A DNA stretch of 17,929 nucleotides, taken from Echinostoma caproni. Its lineage: Eukaryota; Platyhelminthes; Trematoda; Plagiorchiida; Echinostomatidae. The position numbers and the translations under genes were made by a program. The notes beneath the pieces were generated by a model, which was not told the DNA's origin, ran no database searches, and was given only the letters and a program-made list of their open reading frames with translations. This document shows positions 1 to 8,933 of this stretch, one piece after another. The stretch's first letter is position 1. The number at the start of each line of letters is the position of its first letter. The stretch lies in NCBI GenBank assembly GCA_900618425.1, contig UZAN01041065.1, forward strand, positions 10,589 through 28,517, read 5' to 3'.

Positions 1-80
1 GAAGAATCACCGCAAACGAGCTTGTTCGCTACTCTGTGCTTTCTTACAAAGTGTATCCAGATATACCATGCTCTTTGGAC

Positions 81-450
81 CATCCAATTGCAAAGCACTT
101 GCTCAAGACTGACAGGAGCGGTGCCTGCTCTCTTGTTCTGTGATGATCAACTAGAATGTAGGTGAGAGCTTTAAGTACCTGGAGGGTTTGATCTCCCTAC
201 ATCGCCTTGAAAGTTTCGATCACGTTTTGCTTATGTCTGCCCATCATCTACCTTTCCATGGTGTAAAGCTGAGAGAAACGTTATTGCAGTCAGACCATGG
301 CATCGTGTGGGAGTATGAAAAATTTAGCCTCATCATTGGCTTTGGTTGGTGCAACCCATCTTTCAGGTTGGGACCCATAAGGAAGAGGATTTTTGTCGGT
401 TAGAAACCCTAAGACATACGGTTATGAGTAGAAGTCAGCTGCGCGGATGG
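81..450 (+). mobile_element. RTE-like non-LTR retrotransposon relic (end of reverse transcriptase)
   Basis: Translating the + strand gives fragments typical of the end of the RT domain and post-RT region of fluke RTE-like retrotransposons. From about 83, one frame reads PSNCKALAQD, then two stops, then VGESFKYLEGLISL near 155-200, matching the family pattern 'PSKCK.L..D ... VE.F.YLGS.I'. From 305 a second frame reads SMKNLASSLALVGATHLSGWDP-like text, corresponding to the family's 'MKTL...L..VG...L.GWGPRD' segment near the C-terminus. The segment that normally lies between them, carrying the WLGHVLRM motif, is missing, so there is an internal deletion as well as stops and a frame change. It is non-functional. 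The boundaries are approximate, and the element may begin left of the window. It is the same general type as the relic at 14947-15540, on the opposite strand. The assignment comes from recognised motifs, not a database search. Confidence 0.6.
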
Positions 451-1362
451 TTTACTGTTTGCCTGTTGAAATTCCATGCCCCCTCCAAAAAACGTTGAAC
501 TAACATACACAAAAACATCACAAATTAACGATAAGATAAACAAGAAATATGCTGATTATCGTTTATTTTGATCCACTGCAATTGTTTTTTTCCAAGGCGT
601 TCTATTCTGTATCCGAATCACACCATTTTCTATTATTGGTGTTGCGTTGGTACCATGTTTGATCTAAAATCGGTGATAAATCTGTACGTATGTATATATG
701 TAAACAAATTGTGTCAAAAAAAGATTTCGACACAGAGGAAATTGAGAGTCCAAGGCTCTGAAATAGGATTCGTTTGTGGAATGCCCGCAGGATTATTTGT
801 TAGCGAGTGTTGTATCTGTTTTACCGGTTCCTCCCAATGTTTCCATCCTGCATTGCCCTCGGTCGCTTATTCACCCCCTTTGTCGATTAACTGATCCACA
901 GTAGCTTATTTTCACATGAGCTTACATAAGCGCCCACGTTTGCACCACTTGACTCGATTCCTTGCTCACTTGGCATCCCACCTCCCCTATGTCGGCACCC
1001 ACTGCTAATTCAAGTTTGATCATGTGACCGTACAATTGCCTCTCCACAGACATGCACACTCAAACACACGCACCTTCCCCGGCACATGTTCCCTCGTCTA
1101 ATGTGACTTGAACTCTTTGACCTTGTGCTCCGACTGTGATTGGACAGTCATCGTGACAGTCGGTCATGTGTCTACCCTTATTACTCGTGTCTCTACTTCG
1201 TCCCTCCATTTTCGCTTTGTTCGGCCGCTGAAGGTTTTGTCCGCTCGATTGGCCCTAGTAGCTGTTACCTGTATCAGCCTAGATCGATTGACTGTTCGGT
1301 GAACTCCCTGTGAGAACGCCACGAATTGAGGTTTGTAATCATTATTTAACTGTAGTACCGCC
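451..1362. other. Intergenic, no supported gene
   Basis: I find no supported gene here. A 108-codon frame (568-894, +) has no recognisable domain and unremarkable composition. A CA-rich stretch near 1050-1075 is the only low-complexity feature. The interval lies downstream of the host gene's 3' end and upstream of nothing identifiable. Confidence 0.5.
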
Positions 1363-1368
1363 TTTATT
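1363..1368 (-). terminator. Candidate polyadenylation signal AATAAA for the host gene
   Basis: The minus strand reads AATAAA here (TTTATT on +), about 505 nt downstream of the TAA stop at 1873-1875. It is the first canonical hexamer I see in that direction, and would give a 3' UTR of about 0.5 kb. A six-base motif has little specificity in AT-rich DNA, so this is only a candidate. Confidence 0.3.
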
Positions 1369-1872
1369 GTACGCTAGTAAACCAATCGTACCTAGTTTGA
1401 TTGCGTCTTTTGGTTTGGCGCGTCACTCAACCTTGGCCTAGAACCCGAACAGATCTAAGAGCAAGATATTCAGTAATTAAAATTCCTATACCGCACGTGG
1501 ATTGTAGCGCTGATGTTAATGGTCCAACAAAATTTGGTTAATTCAGAGACAGAAGGATTCCATAGAACAAAAGGTTATCCAGTTAAGAATACGCGGTAGC
1601 GTATCGGCTCCTCACATACTTATTTAGCCACCAATAGTGATGTAACTGCCGCCATATATTGTATTTCATATTCAATACAATAACCGTTTAATCATGTTCA
1701 GTCATTTTGTGGCAGCTTTCTTAATTTTGAAGTGCTTCGGGAAGGAGAAGTTCAGGTACGGATCGACAGAACAAGAATCAAACCAGTCATTCCGCACAGC
1801 TACCTAATAAGATCATTGAATGGGTCCCATGAGGAAGCATGGCAATCACAAATCAACTAGTCCCTTGAACGA

Positions 1873-2516
1873 TTAAGTGGTCGTTTGTTTTTGAATAGTG
1901 CACAATCTTTGGGTATTGCGAGAACCATTCTGTGCCAAAATGGTCCCTATCCGACTCAAATTTGAAACAGTTTGTTGTTCTCTTGGTAAACCAACAGAAT
2001 CTGCTGATCGATCACCATCATTTCCGGGGTTGTCGCGACGAGCTGTAATTTTGCCTAACATTGTGAGCTGATTGCCATCTTTTGGAACGGGATTATTGGC
2101 CCTCACAGGTAGTTCCATATTTGGGGACGGAAACAACCCGGGACCACGCGAACGAATTTCGTCCACTGTCCAACGAGCCTCGTTCATTTCAGTCAGAACA
2201 GGTGGAGAGGTTTTGGCTGGGTCGAATCGCAAGCGCGGTTTGCCCACTGCGGACGAGTTCTTCATACGTGTACGTGAATTGGGATGAGAAGAGTGCTTCC
2301 TTTGGGAGACTGGCTGGCATCGCGGTTTGCCGAGCAAATGTTTCGAGATGTAAGCCAAACTGGATGAATCCCAAATTGTAACCCGAGATTTTTCAGTCAG
2401 TTTCTTTCGAGAATGAAGCTGTGAAGTAGTGGGTTCATCCAAACGTTGGCTGCGTAAGTCACCTCGCGGTTGAACAGGTAATCGTTTATTCTGAACCATG
2501 AGGTAGTTGCTGAAGG
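1873..2516 (-). CDS. Terminal coding exon of the large serine-rich protein
   Basis: This exon encodes the last 213 residues and ends at TAA (1873-1875). The acceptor chosen is AG at 2518-2517. The exon then opens with CC, which completes a Thr codon with the single A left by the upstream exon (3549), and continues in frame through the ATG at 2499 that would otherwise be taken as a start. A nearer AG at 2511-2510 would put the message out of frame and into an early stop. The polypyrimidine tract is weak. The product is basic and polar, rich in Arg, Ser, Asn and Gln, with no domain seen. It could instead be a separate small gene, but phase agreement and same-strand position favour one gene. Confidence 0.6.
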
Positions 2517-5500
2517 CTGTATCTTTTGATATAAATTTAAAAGAATATGGGGGGAATTAATGCATTGTGATAATACCCAGAAAAAACCGTTGTTCTTGCA
2601 ATCGGTTTTCTACACGAACAATTTATAAAAAACTAGCGGAGTGGTTTTTTGTATCTGCATCAAATGACTGAATATGTTAACGGGAAAGAACGACGAATCT
2701 CTCTTGATTACTTCAAATGTTATATATGTGCTATTTTACTAATCAAAATCATAAAACTCGTCAAAAAAAATGATAAATAATCGAACTTCAAAATGCGAAT
2801 TCGCAATGACAATTTATCGATCTTTTCTAGTGCTCATTCCGAGCTGTAAAACCTATCCTTACAGGTATTTCAGTGAGGTGAAATATTAGTTCGCTCGTGA
2901 GACTAAAAGGCCTGCTTCTGAAGAAATGAATACACTAAATAGCAATCAGTTTCAATAAGAAAGTCAAGCCCATTGCTTTTCGGTCAGATGTTAATTGAAA
3001 TCACTTTGTAACAGCTGAAGATATTCGGGACAACTTCTGTCACATTATTGTACACCGGTTCACACTACTAATAAGTAGTTGACGATAACTTGCCGAATAA
3101 CCTTTGTTCAGAAGTTCTTCCTATTTAAACACGCAAGTACTTGTTGTCTGCTTGGTTCAACCAGTTGGATTTCTTGGATGAGTCTCAACAGCAAATTACT
3201 GCTACGGGGTGTTTATTATTGTGCAATTTAACTTTAAGTTCAACTTAGTGAAATGAATCTCGCATCCCTGAGTATCCAGTTGAAACTGCTCCACGTAAGG
3301 CGGTTAATGAAAAACGAACGTTATTCTCATTGGTTTGTGGCATTAGAAAGTTGCATTTTATTAAGCATTATCCGGAGATAAACTAGTCAGTTTCATTGTT
3401 GCGCGGGTCACAGGATTAACTATCTATCGTTTCTTGAAGTCATTTGTCGATTTTCCAGCTGCAATCCAAATGCAGATCACTATTCTATGAAAACAGTTCA
3501 TTTTACCAAACTATGAAAGAGACAACAACAAAAATCAAGGTTACTCACTTAATCTAGATTCTGCCCTGCTGAGACGATCGCGCAGTTCTTTCAGGCACGA
3601 ATAAAATGGTTCCATAGACAACACTTCGGCATGTTTCGTTGATTTTCTGCTCGGACGTCGATCGCCCGATTGTTTGGGACTTCGCGTACTTCGAACGTTA
3701 ATTTTCTTTTCAATTGAATTGGCTTGAACCATCTGAAATCCAAACTTAGCGTTATTCTCATCTTGATGAACTCCGCGGGCTTGGCACTCTGATCTCTTCG
3801 GTACTTGAATTTCACATGCTCTCGAATCCACCCATTGTCTAGGTCGTTTATTTGCTGCATCCATATTATCACCAGAGCGTTGCTTAAGTTTTATTGTATT
3901 CATGCTATTCATCCCGGTTTCCGGTCCGAGAAGGTTACGAATCGGACTGGAGCAGTGTTCTGGTTGCGTATCACACATGGACAAAGACATCGAATGGTAG
4001 ACAAGTGATTGTGCACTCACACGGTCGTCCACTGCTCCTTGACTTGGACTACGGCCATGGGCAATCATACATTCAAGCACCATGCGTGTTGCACTATCTC
4101 GTTTTTCTGGTGTTAAACTGAAATCACGTCTCCGTGGAGGAACACGGAACTGTTCGTCGATCAATGGACCGAAATCATCTTTATCAGTCATGTGATCCCC
4201 GTCGAATTGCACTCCAACATCAACTTTTCGCTGCTGCCGTGATTGCAGTTCCTTTTGATTACTTTCACACATTACATCATCAAATCGCCATGTCTTTGCG
4301 CCTATCAACATCTGAATTTGATTTGTACACATTGGACATAATTGAATCGCTTTAGACAATGCCGTTGGGATAAAATAATCCAACTCATCATCTCGGGTAT
4401 TTGTGGGAGCTGTGTTTGGTTGAGTGAATAGCATTCCATTGTATTCGTCTGTTGATCCATTTAGCTGAAATTTAAAACAGACTTCTTTATTCGTCTGTTT
4501 TAAATTGTGTGTCACGATATCCTCTCTGTGCGTATCAGAAAGACAAACGTCATTTGTAGATGCTCCCGAGCTCAAAGATCCAGATCGTGAACTTTGAACA
4601 GATACGTAATGTGTTCCGTGACATTCTGTAGGCACCAGTGTATTAACTACTGGCGGTGGACTAAAACATTCCATGCTGGTCACGTCCAGAATGGGACAAG
4701 GACTATGGGAATGGAGATCCGTTGTGGTTCGATCTGACTTAATGATCGAGCCCATCTCTGAATGGTCTTTCTCCGCCTGTCGAGGATTAATCACGATCGC
4801 TTCCTGAAACTTGGTCACACCCATCCTAGTTAGTTTCGAGTCTGCTGCGGATGTAACAACTCTGACGAGAGGAATGTTACAGGGAACATTAGAGACCCGG
4901 GTGGTCCAAATATCATTGTGCAATGAGGGATTCGAATAGTCTGTGACATTTTTCTGACTGTTATCCCTTTTCAAATAACTAGATATGACCTCTTCAGATG
5001 TATCTTGATCATTGAGTAACCGATTCATTGCCAAACAGGCTGCTGGATAAGCCGAATTCCAGAGCAAGATAAGAACAGTTCGTACAGTGTCTGATCTTAC
5101 ATGAATTGTGCGTGGATTGATCCGCAACGATTCATTGGCCTGTATAATGGTATCTATGAGGCTTGTGACATGGCGATACAAATGTGTGTAGCTAGGAAAA
5201 CTGGGAATCTTAGCATTACTAGTTCCAACCTCATTAAGACTATCGAGTAATATCTTATCCATGATTAGGCCAACGCTCACAGGAGACGAAGTGACTAGCT
5301 GACTCAAAGGAATAGATGGATGACTGCTTGTCAGCTGATTCATCCGATACGTCAGTGTAATAGCCACAGCTTGATCGATCACGTGATTCACAAGCTGAAT
5401 TACATGTTGATCATGGAACACAGGCAGAAGTTGTATCACTTCAGCTTGTGTGCTCCCTAAACGCGTGGTCAGTTCAATCAAGATACGGGAAAGCAATTTT

Positions 5501-7408
5501 AGACGGAGAAGATCACGAACCGTGGAAACTGATGGGTCAGCATAAAGTTCATATGAAAGGGAAGTATTTGTCTGATCCCCGGAAAACGAGTGTTTTGTAC
5601 TTGGTTCCGTTCGGAGTGGTCGTAGCAGCACGGAGCGCTTCGCTGCTTCAGAGGCATAAGTGGCTGTCTTGTTCTGACTGACAGAACCTATGGAGAAGTT
5701 AAAAGAATGTGGAGAGTGAAGTCGAATGTCCGGTGTAGATTGACTTAAACACTGTACGCAAGTTTTTATGGATTGCCTGAATTCTGTATTTTCGACTGGG
5801 ATCGATGGACTCTGATCCAGGGTCGTTTGCGATGGAAGGAACAAACTGCTCGATGAACGCCATTTGTTCGGTGAGAGAACAGAGGATTTAGCAACTACTG
5901 ACTCAGTTTGTTCACCACTGATTCTATTAAAAAGGGAGGAAAACTTCAAAGTTCTTCTTGTCTCTACCTCGGTTTCTTTTTTCAAATTCAGCTGAGTGTT
6001 ACCCGCATAATGACCGGCAGGTATCTTCGTTGTTTTTTGCGATGTGTTCAACTTGGAACTGACTTCTTCGGCAATCAAAGACCCTGGTGATTTGGTGCAT
6101 GTCCAACTATCAGGTTTCGTTGGAGTTTCAGGAAGGTGAACAGAAATCACCTGAATGGATTTTGTCTTATTTTTCGGACGAGGATTAAATGATCGTCGTG
6201 ACAACACTGCACCCATGTCAAGTTTTGCTGGTGCATTGGATGCCACCGTCTCGCAGGACGCACTAGTAGAGGTAGACGCCAGGGAATTGTAGCTGGTCAT
6301 GGTAGTTAAATTAGAGCAGCTAGAAGTTCGACCAATAGTTGTAGATCTTCCAACAACAGCAATTTGTGCTTGCCTTGTGAAATCTAACAAACGTCGAATG
6401 GCCGTTTGAAGGACGAGTTGTAGGCAGAACGGGATGACTTTATCAATGTCCGCGATAGCATATGACTTACTCAGAGTGACGTATTCAGTAACGTAAAACT
6501 TTATTTGTTCAGACAGTTCGCCGATTTGTTGAAGCTTTTCGCTTTGCGGTTCATTCAGTGGGGGTAACTTGTCTGCTTCTATATCATCCAATTCGGTCAC
6601 ATGAAAACAATGTTCAAGCCAAGATAAATGAATCGGGATATCCAATTTATCAATCTCTTCCTTATCCAAACATGTCCAATCGGGTGAGAAAAGTACCATT
6701 TGACTGACAGTCGCACGAAATAACCCGTTCGGAATATCGGATGGTAAAGAATGCGGTAAAAACAGACAATCTGCATGCTGACCCAATTTACGGAGCAGGT
6801 TTACCTCGTCCCGATCAGCGGTGAGTCCAAGGCCGATAGTGAAAATTGGTGGCAAATTTGGTGGTCCGGTTGGTATAAACCAGATCGGGTTGGGAGGGAA
6901 AAAAGAACGTGACGATTGGTTGTGATTATCATATTCGAATAATGCTGACGACGAGTCCTCTAAAAGAAAGAGAAAAATGGTGGTGTAGAAATCAAACAAG
7001 AATCCAATGATTGCTGTGCACATATGCATACAGGTTTGCATGACATCATGTTGTAAAAGAATATTTTCTATTATGCTTCTTGTTCTACGACTGTAAAGTT
7101 GTATCCAAAACCCGCAGTTACTTTACCATACAATTGTACGCGAGTCGGATAAAAAATATTGGAATATTCTAAGGTCAGTGAATGTTAACGAACTTTGTTT
7201 TTCGCAAGCAATAATATGTGTTGATCGTAAGCTCCGCAGCAGATCATTATAACGAGTCGAATACTTCATCTCGAATTGAATAAAGTAAATTTACCCGAAG
7301 CACCCGTATAGTCTAGACATATGGCACATCCCGTATTTTCAGTGAATCCGTTTTTAGGTTTCTAAGAGAATCAAACTAGTTAAGGTAGCGACGAAGCTTA
7401 CCTCCCAT
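1873..7408 (-). CDS. Large serine-rich protein, spliced gene, family not recognised
   Basis: Model: three coding exons on the minus strand, 7408-7402, 6959-3549 and 2516-1873, totalling 4062 nt and encoding 1353 residues. All junctions use GT-AG and keep phase. Residues about 27-205 look folded: a Pro-rich start, then alternating hydrophobic segments and helices with SWLEHCFHV and CLQLVLQTAIRRLLDF. Residues about 206-480 are Ser/Thr/basic and probably disordered. Residues about 481-655 are again strongly helical (RLKLLSRILIELTTRLG, LILLWNSAYPAACLAMNRLL). The remainder is polar, with an LCPMC pair of cysteines (876-880), a DVGVQF motif (916-921) and a short predicted coiled coil near 1123-1139. 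There is no signal peptide or membrane segment once intron sequence is removed. I see no catalytic motif. A cytoplasmic scaffold or adaptor is a guess from composition only. That the gene is real is fairly certain; its function is unknown and the first exon is uncertain. Confidence 0.75.
2517..3548 (-). other. Intron, 1032 nt
   Basis: The donor is AA|GTGAGT at 3548-3543, a near-perfect consensus; the acceptor AG is at 2518-2517. The stop codon that ends the open frame (TAA at 3543-3541) overlaps the donor and so lies inside the intron. No other coding exon is visible within it. Confidence 0.6.
3549..6959 (-). CDS. Main coding exon, 3411 nt, of the large serine-rich protein
   Basis: This is one of the longest uninterrupted frames possible in such AT-rich sequence, so it is certainly coding. 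The acceptor is a strong pyrimidine tract followed by TTTTAG with G at 6960; the donor follows 3549. The exon begins with the last two bases of a codon and ends with the first base of another, so it is symmetric in phase and exactly divisible by three. The open frame continues upstream to an ATG at 7041, but that stretch translates the pyrimidine tract into a run of Phe, Leu and Ile that is best read as intron. The exon carries both helical blocks, the Ser/Thr-rich linkers and the C-terminal short coiled coil. Confidence 0.85.
6960..7401 (-). other. Probable first intron, 442 nt
   Basis: The donor G|GTAAGC is at 7401-7396, and the acceptor is CTTTCTTTTAG ending at 6960. Splicing joins ATGGGAG to AGGACTCG, giving M-G-E-D-S-S-S in the frame of the main exon. 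The acceptor is strong. The choice of donor depends on the proposed start exon and is inferred. Confidence 0.45.
7402..7408 (-). CDS. Proposed initial coding micro-exon (ATG GGA G)
   Basis: ATG at 7408-7406 sits in a favourable context (ACAATGG). It is followed after four bases by a good donor, GTAAGC. The single leftover G pairs in phase with the AG that opens the main exon. An in-frame TGA lies 30 nt upstream (7438-7436), which would bound the coding region. An AG at 7419-7418, nine bases before the ATG, could be a splice acceptor, either cis or for spliced-leader addition as occurs in flukes. The alternative is that this is an internal micro-exon and the true start lies further upstream. 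Confidence 0.4.
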
Positions 7409-8442
7409 TGTACACACCTGGCAATATGGATATCGTCAATGAGTATGCAAAAGTAAGACTCTATAGCTTCACCAGTATTGAGGATCGATGAAAAGTAACT
7501 GAATTTGCTGGCAGGGCTGTTGATTTGAAAGGTGGCAAACACCTTGACATTATTATTATTATTATTAAAACTACAGATAGAGGAATAACTTTATAATGAA
7601 ATTCTAGGACGAATTCATGAGGCATTTGTATGATGTGGTCGACAAGATCCAAATAAGCCCTCTGAGGCAGATGAAGGAGAGAATAAAGATTAGCTTCTGA
7701 TGGATATCTATCATTCATGGATCGATTGCCGAATGAGGTTTACTATCCATACAAGAAACAAAATAAAAAATAAATATTTTGCTTCCTTTTTATTCCATCG
7801 AGCATACAGGTGTGCATTCACCATCAGAACGGGGGCCACGGCCGTACAAAGGGTGCCTGAACAAATACAGAAAATGCGGAAGATTTTAATGAAGTTAGCC
7901 ACGTGATCAACGCCGTCCAGCGGAATATCCAACCAGTGGAGTGAGACTTGCCGGTATCTTGAAGTACGTATGACACAAAGGTTACCTGGTAAATTTCTGA
8001 CAACCTACTACGCGTCGATTGCTATTGAGCAACCAGGTGTTTCAGTGGTTTTGGTTTTTAACAATGCTATCGTTTATTGGAGGGATTTGGATGTACAATC
8101 ACGTACCAAACAGCGAAGTCGTTCTCTCTCGCCGTACGGTGAATTCCAAATTGGTCCACCAAAAATGCGACTGCAACGGTCATTTGCACAGCATCCGATC
8201 ACCATATCTTATACTTTGTTCACCAAGTTGTGCAAAATATAAAATTTTTCAACAGTCGCTGACTGCAGAGTACTTCGATACTTTTTTATTTGACTGGTTT
8301 ATCACGGTATGGCTAATGTTTGTGTGCCTGAGCTGAAGAAATATGCTTCACGGATAGGGAAAGCAAACTGAGGCAAAAGGATTGTGTTGCAGATAAAGAT
8401 TTGTGAATGTGGCTTAAGCTCGCTGAAACAAAGTGTAAGCGA
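7409..8442. other. Upstream flank of the host gene, no further gene supported
   Basis: Several overlapping minus-strand frames (7354-7542, 7461-7718, 7711-7932) are short and have no recognisable domain; the last is hydrophobic but has AT-rich, low-complexity codons. A promoter for the host gene would lie here or within a spliced leader exon, but I see no convincing core element. A GC-rich patch near 7829-7846 stands out in otherwise AT-rich sequence. Confidence 0.4.
7549..7566. repeat. (ATT)n microsatellite, six units
   Basis: An uninterrupted ATT tract lies upstream of the proposed first exon. It is too short to have meaning beyond ordinary microsatellite content. Confidence 0.85.
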
Positions 8443-8528
8443 ATATATTTTCGGTGAATTCCTTTTCAAGCCTTTGCAATCACATTTATATGAAACAATT
8501 TCAACAGAAAAGTGGATGAGTCATGTGT
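8443..8528. repeat. Left arm of an 86-bp inverted repeat
   Basis: This arm is the reverse complement of 8848-8933 over 86 bp, with a single mismatch (C at 8461). The arms are 319 bp apart. Weaker similarity with small indels continues inward for roughly 15-20 bp (GGCAATGAGCTCGTG against GGGAATAGAGCTGTG). Read on the + strand, this arm carries the sequence that precedes the Penelope-like coding segment on the minus strand, so it is an inverted partial duplication of that element. Confidence 0.9.
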
Positions 8529-8595
8529 TTGGCAATGAGCTCGTGAGAACTCCCGATTTCCGCGCTTTATGAATTACGTAACCAAACTCGTTATG

Positions 8596-8853
8596 TTACG
8601 TTATGGTCATGTGAACAAGCGATTTTTCTCTTCCCTTGAGAGCTTGAATCAATTTTCGCTGTTCGTAGAGCTCTGGCTTCATGAGTCGGATGCTAATCGC
8701 CTCTGCGGTTACTAACGTCCGAAACCGTACTACTCTCGAGGGATGTGGCAAGACTCGATAAATGATTGTAAATGCCGAGTGCATATTATTCAATTGTCCG
8801 GTCTCTACCAAATGACCAAGGATCGAGCTTGACACAGCTCTATTCCCACACAT
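8596..8853 (-). mobile_element. Penelope-like element fragment, C-terminal part
   Basis: An 85-codon frame ends at a stop codon at 8596-8598. It reads SSSILGHLVETGQ, then an AFTIIYRVLP-like segment, then AEAISIRLMKPELYEQRKLIQAL. This is the arrangement at the C-terminal end of Penelope-like retroelements in flukes, where a GIY-YIG-type endonuclease region is followed by a conserved 'AEA.AI....P.LC.QK...Q.L' tail. The same frame continues upstream through one TGA into the right repeat arm (SLCNHIYMKQF). The reverse transcriptase and the GIY-YIG core motif are absent, so this is a 5'-truncated dead copy. The frame lies wholly between, and partly in, the two inverted arms. The family call rests on pattern memory and should be checked by search. 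Confidence 0.5.
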
Positions 8854-8933
8854 GACTCATCCACTTTTCTGTTGAAATTGTTTCATATAAATGTGATTGC
8901 AAAGGCTTGAAAAGAAATTCACCGAAAATATAT
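8848..8933. repeat. Right arm of an 86-bp inverted repeat
   Basis: This is the partner of 8443-8528. The near-perfect match implies recent formation, or that this is a young Penelope-like insertion, although the enclosed coding fragment is truncated. A transcript through the region could fold into a hairpin of about 86 bp with a loop of about 320 nt. Confidence 0.9.

Noticed and set aside
568..894. 108-codon frame on the + strand
   Set aside because: No domain, no splice or start context, composition like random AT-rich sequence; frames of this length are expected by chance in 18 kb.
1700..1830. Short + frame with RIDRTRIKPV resembling the C-terminal edge of an LTR-retrotransposon integrase
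   Set aside because: Only a few residues match a loose pattern and no protease, RT or integrase core is nearby.
2072..2381. Two + strand frames overlapping the terminal exon
   Set aside because: Antisense shadows of the minus-strand coding exon.
6970..7041. Hydrophobic N-terminal segment that looks like a signal peptide or membrane anchor on the large protein
   Set aside because: It is the translation of a pyrimidine-rich splice acceptor tract; the phase and consensus of the acceptor at 6960 argue it is intron.
7711..7932. Hydrophobic 73-codon minus frame suggesting a small membrane protein
   Set aside because: The hydrophobic part comes from an A/T-rich low-complexity run; no supporting context, and overlapping frames on both strands are equally open.
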